This document shows positions 1 through 6,335 of a stretch of 6,442 bases of DNA, piece after piece. The position numbers were made by a program, and so were the translations under genes. The notes under the pieces are model-generated. The model did no database searches. It had not been told where the DNA came from and saw only the letters and a list, made by a program, of their open reading frames with translations. The stretch is from Burkholderiales bacterium. GTDB lineage: Bacteria; Pseudomonadota; Gammaproteobacteria; Burkholderiales; Burkholderiaceae_C. The DNA is taken from the NCBI GenBank assembly GCA_013205525.1, contig JABMMR010000356.1:1-6442 (forward strand), read 5' to 3'. Position 1 is the first letter of the stretch. Each line of letters opens with the position of its first letter.

Positions 1-1154
1 ATACCGTCAAGACCGGCCATCATCAATGCGGTAAAGCACAAATAGGGGTTGGCCATGGGATCGGGAAAACGCGCTTCGATACGGCGCGCTTTGTCAGAAG
101 CCACATGGGGAATGCGGATAGAGGCAGAGCGGTTGCGGCTGGAATAAGCCAACTTCACGGGTGCTTCAAAGCCGGGCACCAAACGCTTGTAGCTGTTGGT
201 GGTGGGGTTGGTGATGGCGTTGAGTGCACGAGCGTGTTTGATGATGCCGCCTATGTAGAACAAAGCGGTGTCGCTCAAACCTGCGTAGCCTTTGCCGGCA
301 AACAGGTTTTTGCCGTCTTTCCAAATGGACTGGTGCACATGCATGCCTGAGCCGTTGTCGCCAACAATGGGCTTGGGCATGAAGGTGGCGGTTTTGCCGT
401 AAGCATTGGCCACATTCCACACAATGTATTTCAGTTTTTGTGTCCAGTCGGCACGCTCGACCAAGGTGCTGAATTTGGTACCGATTTCGTTTTGACCCGC
501 GCCTGCCACTTCGTGGTGGAACACTTCAACGGGTATGCCGATTTCTTCGAGCAACAACACCATTTCGGCACGCATGTCTTGGGTGCTGTCCACGGGGGGC
601 ACGGGGAAGTAGCCGCCCTTGACGGTGGGACGGTGGCCACGGTTGCCGCCTTCGAGCTTGGCGCCGCTGTTCCAAGGCGCTTCGTATTCATCAATTTTGA
701 AGAACGCGCCGGACATTTCATTGCCCCATTGCACATTGTCAAAAATAAAGAACTCTGGCTCGGGACCAAAGTAGGCGGTGTCGCCAATGCCAGAAGCCTT
801 GAGGTAGGCTTCGCCGCGCTTGGCGATGGAGCGGGGATCGCGGTCATAGGCCTTGCCGTCGCCGGGTTCGAGCACATCACACGACAGGACCAAAGTGGGT
901 TCTTGAAAAAAGGGATCGACAAATGCCGTGTTGGCGTCGGGCATGAGCAACATATCGGAGGCTTCAATGCCTTTCCAACCAGCGATAGACGAGCCGTCAA
1001 ATGCGTGGCCTTCAGAGAATTTTTCTTCATTGAACGCAGAAATAGGCACGCTCACATGCTGCTCTTTGCCACGGGTATCGGTAAAACGGAAATCAACAAA
1101 TTTGATTTCGTTGTCCTTCACGTCCTTCATGACGTCAGCGACGGTCTTGGCCAT
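1..1154 (-). CDS. glnA: Glutamine synthetase, class I (C-terminal end missing)
   Basis: Makes glutamine from glutamate, ammonia and ATP in the cytoplasm; it is the main ammonium-assimilating enzyme. The frame runs from ATG (1154-1152) to the window edge and gives 384 of about 470 residues, starting [11 protein letters not shown]. Seen: the beta-Grasp segment [12 protein letters not shown] (52-63), PEPEFFIF (131-138), [14 protein letters not shown] (212-225), the ATP-binding signature [16 protein letters not shown] (261-276) and [10 protein letters not shown] (357-366). Aligned by motif, the metal, glutamate and ammonium residues are Glu132, Glu134, Glu215, Glu223, His272, Glu360 and Arg362, each three higher than in the E. 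coli enzyme. All are intact. The adenylylation tyrosine, expected near residue 400, lies outside the window, so that level of control cannot be checked. AGGAG sits about six bases before the ATG. The upstream sigma-54 promoter and NtrC-like sites indicate nitrogen control. Identification is very secure. Confidence 0.98.
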   Translation of the reverse strand, partial: MAKTVADVMKDVKDNEIKFVDFRFTDTRGKEQHVSVPISAFNEEKFSEGHAFDGSSIAGWKGIEASDMLLMPDANTAFVDPFFQEPTLVLSCDVLEPGDGKAYDRDPRSIAKRGEAYLKASGIGDTAYFGPEPEFFIFDNVQWGNEMSGAFFKIDEYEAPWNSGAKLEGGNRGHRPTVKGGYFPVPPVDSTQDMRAEMVLLLEEIGIPVEVFHHEVAGAGQNEIGTKFSTLVERADWTQKLKYIVWNVANAYGKTATFMPKPIVGDNGSGMHVHQSIWKDGKNLFAGKGYAGLSDTALFYIGGIIKHARALNAITNPTTNSYKRLVPGFEAPVKLAYSSRNRSASIRIPHVASDKARRIEARFPDPMANPYLCFTALMMAGLDG

Positions 1155-1205
1155 CAGTTTCTCCTAATGAGGTTGGTTTGAAAAAAATTAGTGTGTGTAT
1201 TGTCT

Positions 1206-1221
1206 TGCATGATTTGTGCCA
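1206..1221 (-). promoter_or_regulatory. Sigma-54 (RpoN) -24/-12 promoter of glnA
   Basis: On the minus strand the sequence TGGCACAAATCATGCA matches the RpoN consensus TGGCAC-N5-TTGCW at every defined position but one (ATGC instead of TTGC). The -24 GG and -12 GC have exactly the right spacing. The predicted transcription start is near 1195, giving a leader of about 41 bases before the glnA ATG. Position and gene identity fit the known sigma-54 control of glnA in proteobacteria. I saw no convincing sigma-70 promoter alongside it. Confidence 0.87.
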
Positions 1222-1331
1222 CGGGCGGTTAAGCAGCAGATTTTTATTGATGCATACCAATTAATTACTTAGATCGCTTGGGTTCTGAATGCGCGAGGAA
1301 TGAAAGTTATACCGACTCTGAGAAGAAAAAA

Positions 1332-1348
1332 TGCACCAAAAAAATGCA
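1332..1348 (-). promoter_or_regulatory. NtrC-like binding site 1 upstream of glnA
   Basis: On the minus strand this 17-bp site reads TGCATTTTTTTGGTGCA. It has a perfect GGTGCA half-site and an imperfect opposite half-site (TGCATT against TGCACC), matching the NtrC pattern TGCACC-N5-GGTGCA. Its centre is about 145 bases upstream of the predicted sigma-54 start, a normal enhancer distance. It lies just after the stop codon of the upstream gene. The half-sites and T-run also form a weak hairpin followed by T residues, but the stem is only about five base pairs, so I prefer the activator-site reading. Confidence 0.7.
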
Positions 1349-1351
1349 TAT

Positions 1352-2185
1352 TTAAGAGCGCACCATTTCAGGGCCTAATTTTGCACCAAATTCATGCAGA
1401 CCCGAAATCAATTCAGGAAAAGACGCTTCAACCAATTCGGGCAAGCCTTTCACGCCCAATTCAATATGCCGGCCAAATTCGGGATGGTCAACGCTTGGCA
1501 AACTGAACACCTTTACGCCTGCAAAGCGTGCTTCGATGGCCAGCATCAAGGGCGTGAGTGTGGCCTCCATCGCCCCCATGACGATGACCGATTTTTCTAT
1601 ACGCACTTCGGTATGAAAGTACGCCTTATAAAAAGTGTCCAGCACCCAGGCCATCATGGGCCAGGCCATCACCGGAAAACCGGGCAGGAAATGCACCACG
1701 CCACGGCCCGCGCCTTGGCAGGTGAAGCCGGCGATCTTGTTGAAAGGGTTGGGAATGATGCTCGCCCCAGCAGGAAAGCGCCCCATGTTCAAGCGGTGCA
1801 AATTGTCGGGGCGATCGGGCTCATAAGGCAGACCGTTTTCCAGCGCCACATCGCGGGTGCGTTCGCGTATCAAGGCCTCGGCCTCGGGGTGCAGCAGCAA
1901 CTCAAGTCCGAGAGCGTGGGCTGCACATGCGCGGGTATGGTCGTCGGGGGTGGCGCCTATTCCGCCGCAGGAAAACACCACGCCGGTGTGATCGAAGGCG
2001 CGCTTCAAGGTGCGGGTGATGCGCTCGGGATCGTCGCCCACATAGTCGGCATACGACAAGCACAGGCCGCGCTCGGCGAGCAACTCTATGCACTTGGCCA
2101 AGTGCTTGTCTTGGCGTTTGCCGGAAAGGATTTCGTCGCCAATGATGATGATGCCGAATTCGGGGAGGGTAGTGTCGTCTCGCAT
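1352..2185 (-). CDS. Molybdopterin-binding-fold (MoCF/CinA-N type) protein
   Basis: A 277-residue protein of the competence/damage-inducible protein A N-terminal type (COG1058), with the MoaB/MogA-like MoCF fold. Seen: the first strand and loop GIIIIGDEILSGK (11-23), the signature SCGGIGATPDDHTR (72-85; family form TGGxGPTxDDxT) and FLPGFPVM (166-173; family form LPGxPxEM). It lacks the C-terminal amidase (PncC-like) domain of full CinA and is probably cytoplasmic. The ATG at 2185 is preferred: an earlier in-frame TTG would add 19 residues unlike the family, which begins just before the GIIIIGDEIL strand. No good ribosome-binding site precedes this ATG, so the start is only moderately sure. 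It is divergent from a molybdenum hydroxylase gene, which may or may not be a functional link. Members of this family act as nucleotide hydrolases as well as putative molybdopterin binders, so the substrate is unknown. Its 3' end carries an NtrC-like site for glnA. Confidence 0.88.
   Translation of the reverse strand: MRDDTTLPEFGIIIIGDEILSGKRQDKHLAKCIELLAERGLCLSYADYVGDDPERITRTLKRAFDHTGVVFSCGGIGATPDDHTRACAAHALGLELLLHPEAEALIRERTRDVALENGLPYEPDRPDNLHRLNMGRFPAGASIIPNPFNKIAGFTCQGAGRGVVHFLPGFPVMAWPMMAWVLDTFYKAYFHTEVRIEKSVIVMGAMEATLTPLMLAIEARFAGVKVFSLPSVDHPEFGRHIELGVKGLPELVEASFPELISGLHEFGAKLGPEMVRS
1382..1398 (-). promoter_or_regulatory. NtrC-like binding site 2 upstream of glnA
   Basis: On the minus strand this reads TGCATGAATTTGGTGCA, identical to site 1 at 14 of 17 positions, with the same perfect GGTGCA half. 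It lies exactly 50 bases farther upstream, centred about 195 bases before the predicted glnA start. It sits inside the last codons of the upstream MoCF-type gene. A paired arrangement is typical of NtrC enhancers. Between the two, at 1359-1375, is a weaker half-site match (GGTGCG) that I do not annotate separately. Confidence 0.65.
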
Positions 2186-2251
2186 AGGCACAATGCTAAC
2201 GGCAGGCCACACTGGCCATAATGCGCAACTTAACCCGCACAAGGACTATCT
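2186..2251. promoter_or_regulatory. Divergent intergenic region with a short inverted repeat
   Basis: This 66-bp gap must carry the start signals for both divergent genes. It holds a perfect 5-bp inverted repeat, GGCCA-CAC-TGGCC (2205-2217), and a -10-like CATAAT (2217-2222) facing the plus-strand gene. No matching -35 box is visible at 16-18 bases. The repeat overlaps the -10-like box, so it could be an operator, but arms this short also occur by chance. The ribosome-binding site AAGGA (2241-2245) for the plus-strand GTG start closes the region. Confidence 0.35.
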
Positions 2252-4519
2252 GTGAAAAGAAGACATGTACTGGCAGCGATAGCCGCAGGTGGCGGCGTTT
2301 TAGCCATTGGCTGGGGCCTGATGCCGCCAAGCCAACGATTGAATCCCAGCCAGCCCTTGGTCGCCATCGACAAAACCACGGCGTTGAACGGCTGGGTGCG
2401 TATTGGTAAAGACGACACGGTGACCGTGGTGATGAGCAAGTCGGAAATGGGTCAAGGTGTTTTTACCGGCTTGGCGATGTTGCTGGCCGAAGAGCTTGAT
2501 GCCCGCTGGGACCAAGTGCGTTTTGAGCAGTCGCCCAACGACAACATCTACAACAACTTGGCGGGTGTGGCAGATGGTTTGCCGTTTCACCCCGACAACC
2601 AAGGCATGCTCAAAAGTGGTGCCCAGTGGTTGGTGCGTAAAACCATGCGTGAAGTGGGCATCATGTTCACCGGTGGCTCCACCAGCATCAAAGACCTGTG
2701 GTTACCCATGCGCGAAGCCGGTGCCAGCGCACGCGCCATGTTGGTCGGCGCTGCGGCTCAGCAGTGGCATGTACCCACCAACGAATGCGATGTGAAAGAC
2801 GGCGTGGTCTCGCACGGCTCGGGCAAAAAAGCCACTTTTGGTGAACTGTCTGCTGCAGCGGCCAAGGTGGGTTTGCCCCCTGAGGTCAAGCTCAAATCTC
2901 TCGATGATTTCATCCTCATCGGACAAAGCCTGCCGCGCTTAGACGCCCAAGCCAAAGGCGACGGCTCGGCGGTTTACGCCACCGACATTCGTCCACCGGG
3001 TTTGATGTTTGCCAGTGTGCGCATGAACCCCATGTTGGGCGGCACATTGCAAAGCTTTGACGACAGCAAAGCGTTGGCCTCACCGGGCGTGAAAAAAGTG
3101 CTGGCCATTGACGCCTTGCACGGCAGCAGCGCTGGCGTGGCGGTGGTGGCTGCGTCAACTTACCAAGCCATGAAAGCACTCACCCAAGTTGAGGTGAAGT
3201 GGGACAACGCACCCTCTTCCGCTTGGTCTAGCGACAGCATCACGGCACAGTTGGGCAAAGCCTTGGACAGCGACACAGGGTTTGCTTATTTTTCAACCGG
3301 CGACGCGGCAGACGCTTTGCAAAAAGCCGCGCGCACGGTGAAGGCCGAGTACCTCGCCCCCTATTTGGCGCATGCGCCCATGGAGCCCATGGGCTGCACG
3401 GTTTGGCTAAAAGATGGTGCGGCGCAAGTTTGGGCCAGCACCCAAGTGCCTGATGTGGCTGCCAAGGTAGCCGCCAAACAGCTGGGCATTGATATTAATA
3501 AAGTGCAGTTGCACATCCCTATGCTGGGCAGCGGTTTCGGGCGGCGTTTAGAAATGGACATCATCGCCCAAGCTTGCATGGTAGCCAAAGCCATGGAAGG
3601 CACGCCCGTGCAAACGGTGTGGAGCCGAAGCGAAGACATGCAACACGATTTTTATCGCCCGGCTTGCATCAGCCGCTTCAGCGCGGGACTCGACGCACAA
3701 GGCCAACTCGTGGCCTGGCAAAACACCTCGGCCAGCCAATCTATCGTGCCCCAAGTCATGGCACGCACCTTGGGTCTGGCAGGCGCGGGGCCCGACAAAA
3801 CCACCGCCGAAGGCGCGTCCGACCAAGCCTATGAATGGCCTCATGCGCGCATTGCCCATGTGGCCGTAGATTTACCCATACCCGTAGGGTTTTGGCGCTC
3901 GGTGGGACATTCGCACCAAGCGTTTTTCAAAGAAAGTTTTGTCGATGAAATGGCTTTTGCTGCCGGGAAAAATCCTTTGGACTTTCGCTTGGGCCTGCTG
4001 AAAAACCATCCCCGCCATGCCAAAGTGCTGCAAACTGCCGCAGACAAAAGTGGCTGGCGACAAGCACCCACTGTTGGCCCCGATGGTGCACCCCGCGCAC
4101 TGGGTTTGGCCTTGCATGAGTCGTTTGGCAGCATCGTGGCCCAAGTGGCCGAGGTGTCGGTACAGAACCAAAAAATCGTTGTGCACCGCGTGGTGTGTGC
4201 CATCGATTGCGGCATGGCGGTGAACCCGCAACTGATTGCCCAGCAAATAGAGAGCGCCGTGGTGTTTGGCTTGTCCGCCGCCTTATTGGGTGAAATCACC
4301 ATCGATAAAGGCCGGGTTGTGCAAAGCAACTTTGATAACTACCCCGTGCTGCGCATCTCCCAAGCCCCCATGGTAGAAACCCACATCATTGAAAGTCAGG
4401 CCCATCCCGAGGGCGTGGGCGAGCCCGGCACGCCGCCCGTGGCACCCGCTGTGGCCAACGCAGTGTTTGCTTTGACAGGACAGCGTTTGCGCCAATTGCC
4501 TTTGCGCTTGCCCGCTTGA
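2252..4519 (+). CDS. Tat-exported molybdenum hydroxylase large subunit (IorB-like)
   Basis: A 755-residue molybdopterin-cytosine-dinucleotide-binding subunit of the xanthine dehydrogenase family, closest in style to isoquinoline 1-oxidoreductase beta subunits. Such enzymes hydroxylate N-heterocycles or oxidise aldehydes using water oxygen. The GTG start (2252) is chosen because AAGGA lies six bases upstream and only this start keeps the twin-arginine signal: Arg3-Arg4, then a hydrophobic stretch to about residue 23. Seen: EMGQGVFTGLAMLLAEEL (65-82), FTGGSTS (139-145), EPMGCT (378-383), the cofactor loop GSGFGRRLEMD (427-437), GFWRSVGHS (546-554) and GVGEPGTPPVAPA (721-733), where Glu724 is the expected catalytic glutamate. 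Length fits the family. No [2Fe-2S] small subunit is adjacent, so the electron-transfer partner must be encoded elsewhere or be unusual. The hydrolase gene follows after 25 bases. The family call is secure; the substrate is unknown. Confidence 0.93.
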   Translation: MKRRHVLAAIAAGGGVLAIGWGLMPPSQRLNPSQPLVAIDKTTALNGWVRIGKDDTVTVVMSKSEMGQGVFTGLAMLLAEELDARWDQVRFEQSPNDNIYNNLAGVADGLPFHPDNQGMLKSGAQWLVRKTMREVGIMFTGGSTSIKDLWLPMREAGASARAMLVGAAAQQWHVPTNECDVKDGVVSHGSGKKATFGELSAAAAKVGLPPEVKLKSLDDFILIGQSLPRLDAQAKGDGSAVYATDIRPPGLMFASVRMNPMLGGTLQSFDDSKALASPGVKKVLAIDALHGSSAGVAVVAASTYQAMKALTQVEVKWDNAPSSAWSSDSITAQLGKALDSDTGFAYFSTGDAADALQKAARTVKAEYLAPYLAHAPMEPMGCTVWLKDGAAQVWASTQVPDVAAKVAAKQLGIDINKVQLHIPMLGSGFGRRLEMDIIAQACMVAKAMEGTPVQTVWSRSEDMQHDFYRPACISRFSAGLDAQGQLVAWQNTSASQSIVPQVMARTLGLAGAGPDKTTAEGASDQAYEWPHARIAHVAVDLPIPVGFWRSVGHSHQAFFKESFVDEMAFAAGKNPLDFRLGLLKNHPRHAKVLQTAADKSGWRQAPTVGPDGAPRALGLALHESFGSIVAQVAEVSVQNQKIVVHRVVCAIDCGMAVNPQLIAQQIESAVVFGLSAALLGEITIDKGRVVQSNFDNYPVLRISQAPMVETHIIESQAHPEGVGEPGTPPVAPAVANAVFALTGQRLRQLPLRLPA

Positions 4520-4544
4520 ACGCCTAAAGCACCCCCAGACAAGC

Positions 4545-5699
4545 ATGAGCGCTGTCAACACCCTGCTTGCCCCCCTGCCCCTGCCAGAGGGCGTGCGCTC
4601 GCGCACCATGGGTACTGATCAAGGCTTGCAGATGCACTTTTTGGAAGCCGGCTTCGAGGGCGAGGCACTTGCAAAACCTTTGCTGCTGTTGCTGCACGGC
4701 TTCCCCGAACTGGCTTTCAGTTGGCGCCATCAATTGCCGGTGTTGGCTGCCGCGGGTTACCACGTGGTGGCGCCCGATCAGCGAGGTTATGGCCGCACCA
4801 CGGGCGGTGACGACCGCTTCGACGGCGACTGGCAAGCCAGCCACATGCTGCAACTGGTGGCCGACGCTTGGGCTTTGGTGCAAGCCTTGGGGCACAGCCA
4901 TGTGGCCTGTGTGATCGGTCACGATTTTGGCTCGCCCGTGGCTGCGTGGTGCGCCCTGACACGCCCGGATTTTTTCCATGCAGTGGTGATGATGAGCGCG
5001 CCGTTTGCGGGCCCGCCGCCTGCCCAAGACCCCGCGCTTGCCCATCGCAAGCTCATGCAAGTGGTGCAAGGTTTGGCCGACGTGCATCCGCCGCGTCAGC
5101 ATTACCAGTGGTATTACTCGGGCCCCCAGGCCAATGCCGATATGTGGCAAGCGCCCCAAGGCTTGCATGCATTTTTACGCGCTTACTACCATGTCAAAAG
5201 CGCCGACTGGGCAGACAACCGCCCTCACCCGCTGGCGGGCTGGACCGCGCAGGCTTGGGCTGAACTACCCCATTACTACATCATGGGCGCGACGCAAACC
5301 ATGGCCGAGGCAGTAGCCCCCTTCATGCCCACCGAAGCGGAAATTGCCCACTGCCCTTGGTTGCCCGAGGATGATTTGCGGGTGTATGTGGCGGAGTACC
5401 AGCGAACCGGATTTCAAGGCGGCTTGCAGTGGTACCGCTGCGGCACCGATGCACCACTGTTTGCCCAACTCGGCACGCTGTGGGGAGAGCAACGTATTGA
5501 AGTGCCCGCGGCGTTCATTGCCGGCGCGTCGGATTGGGGTGTCTACCAAATGCCACAGGCGTTTGAAGCCATGCAAACCAAGGCCTGCAGCCAAATGCGT
5601 TTGTGCCAGTTGATTCCCCATGCCGGTCACTGGGTGCAACAAGAGCGCCCCCTCGAGGTCAACGCCTTGTTGCTGTCGTTCTTGGATGGCTTGAATTAG
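4545..5699 (+). CDS. Epoxide-hydrolase-like alpha/beta hydrolase
   Basis: A 384-residue alpha/beta-hydrolase-fold enzyme, probably cytoplasmic, with no signal peptide or membrane segment. Seen: the oxyanion motif HGFPE (51-55), DQRGYGRT (78-85), the nucleophile elbow GHDFGS (125-130) with Asp127, a likely acid Asp330 in GASDWG, and the base His362 in HAGHW (359-363). Lid tyrosines are plausible at Tyr190/191 (QWYYSG) and Tyr297 (LQWYR). An Asp nucleophile plus lid tyrosines is the epoxide hydrolase pattern; haloalkane dehalogenases share the Asp nucleophile but use Trp or Asn for halide. Epoxide opening to a diol is therefore the best guess. The ATG at 4545 has only a weak purine-rich stretch upstream; the next ATG (residue 22) has none better. 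It starts 25 bases after the molybdoenzyme stop, with no terminator between, which suggests one transcript and translational coupling. The stop overlaps the convergent carbonic anhydrase gene by four bases. Confidence 0.9.
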   Translation: MSAVNTLLAPLPLPEGVRSRTMGTDQGLQMHFLEAGFEGEALAKPLLLLLHGFPELAFSWRHQLPVLAAAGYHVVAPDQRGYGRTTGGDDRFDGDWQASHMLQLVADAWALVQALGHSHVACVIGHDFGSPVAAWCALTRPDFFHAVVMMSAPFAGPPPAQDPALAHRKLMQVVQGLADVHPPRQHYQWYYSGPQANADMWQAPQGLHAFLRAYYHVKSADWADNRPHPLAGWTAQAWAELPHYYIMGATQTMAEAVAPFMPTEAEIAHCPWLPEDDLRVYVAEYQRTGFQGGLQWYRCGTDAPLFAQLGTLWGEQRIEVPAAFIAGASDWGVYQMPQAFEAMQTKACSQMRLCQLIPHAGHWVQQERPLEVNALLLSFLDGLN

Positions 5700-6286
5700 C
5701 CGACCAAATCCACGCGGCCGTTGGTGTCCATGATGCCGGTGATGACACTCAGTTTAGGGTGACGTTTGTTCACCGCTTGACGGAACATGACCAAGGCTTC
5801 GGAATGCGCCTCGGTTTCTTTTGCCTTGTCAGACACCGCGTCAGCACCAAAGGCCAATTTCGCTGCGCCGCAGTCGCGGTGAGAAACAGCAATCACGCGC
5901 TTGATGTGGTGCAGGGACACAGTCACATCCAAGTTATCGAAATAGGTGGCGTGCCACGCGGCGAACTTGGGATGCACAGCGCCAATCGGGCCGCCAGCCA
6001 TCACAAAGTGGCTGTAGTTGTCTTCCAATTTGTCGCGGCTGACACCTTGAATCAAGCCCATGTACTGCCAACTCAAGGTGGTGAAGCGTGGGTCAATACA
6101 GTTGACCAACATGGCTTCATAGTGACCACTGGCAGCCATACTTTTGCCAGCAGAAAGGCTGGCCAAGGCCGTGCCAGCCACGCCGGCCGCGCCAAAGTTC
6201 AAGAAACCACGGCGGTTCAGGCCTTGGCCTGAACGCACAGGTGCGGGGGCGCAACAAGCACAGGTGGGAGTCATTTCGTAAGACAT
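5696..6286 (-). CDS. Tat-exported beta-carbonic-anhydrase-like protein
   Basis: A 196-residue protein of the beta-carbonic anhydrase type, expected to interconvert carbon dioxide and bicarbonate with a zinc ion. Seen: CIDPR (63-67), equivalent to the CxDxR motif with ligand Cys63 and the Asp65-Arg67 pair, and HRDC (136-139), giving ligands His136 and Cys139. A twin-arginine signal, NRRGFLN (24-30), is followed by a hydrophobic stretch to about residue 45 and a likely cleavage near SMAASG, so the mature enzyme should be periplasmic. The residue after Asp in the first motif is Pro rather than the common Ser. The N-terminal region before the arginines is unusually long and holds Cys9, Cys11 and Cys12. 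The ATG at 6286 has GGAG seven bases upstream (6294-6297). An insertion-sequence end lies about 40 bases upstream and has probably changed its promoter. Zinc ligands are all present, so activity is plausible, though atypical small members can have other roles. Confidence 0.85.
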   Translation of the reverse strand: MSYEMTPTCACCAPAPVRSGQGLNRRGFLNFGAAGVAGTALASLSAGKSMAASGHYEAMLVNCIDPRFTTLSWQYMGLIQGVSRDKLEDNYSHFVMAGGPIGAVHPKFAAWHATYFDNLDVTVSLHHIKRVIAVSHRDCGAAKLAFGADAVSDKAKETEAHSEALVMFRQAVNKRHPKLSVITGIMDTNGRVDLVG

Positions 6287-6307
6287 GGGGAAACTCCAGA
6301 GGGTTAA

Positions 6308-6335
6308 ATTATATAAATTGCGCCAGTAGTGTCCG
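6308..6335 (-). promoter_or_regulatory. Possible hybrid promoter for the carbonic anhydrase gene
   Basis: On the minus strand a perfect TATAAT -10 box (6313-6308) lies 16 bases downstream of CGGACA (6335-6330), which matches the TTGACA -35 consensus at four of six positions. The -35 part is in the terminal sequence of the insertion element and the -10 part is in the flanking DNA. The predicted start is near 6301, leaving a very short leader that still includes the GGAG site. The -10 box is convincing; the -35 box and the hybrid nature are inference. Confidence 0.5.

Noticed and set aside
438..1181. A 247-codon open frame on the plus strand opposite glnA
   Set aside because: It lies antisense to a secure glutamine synthetase gene, shows no recognisable domain, and follows from the codon composition of the real gene.
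1306..1311. TATAAC (minus strand) as a sigma-70 -10 box for glnA
   Set aside because: No -35-like sequence lies at a suitable distance, and the sigma-54 promoter already explains transcription.
1323..1349. Rho-independent terminator for the MoCF-type gene
   Set aside because: There is a T-run after TGCA repeats, but the stem is only about five AT-rich base pairs. The NtrC-site reading explains it better.
1394..2221. A 275-codon open frame on the plus strand opposite the MoCF-type gene
   Set aside because: The opposite strand encodes a protein with clear family motifs. This one has none and looks like a shadow frame.
2186..2242. A longer MoCF-type protein starting at TTG (2242)
   Set aside because: It would add 19 residues rich in Cys and Trp and unlike the family, and would run through the divergent control region.
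4868..5263. Alternative plus-strand frame within the hydrolase gene
   Set aside because: It overlaps the catalytic-motif-bearing hydrolase frame, has no start signal and no family features.
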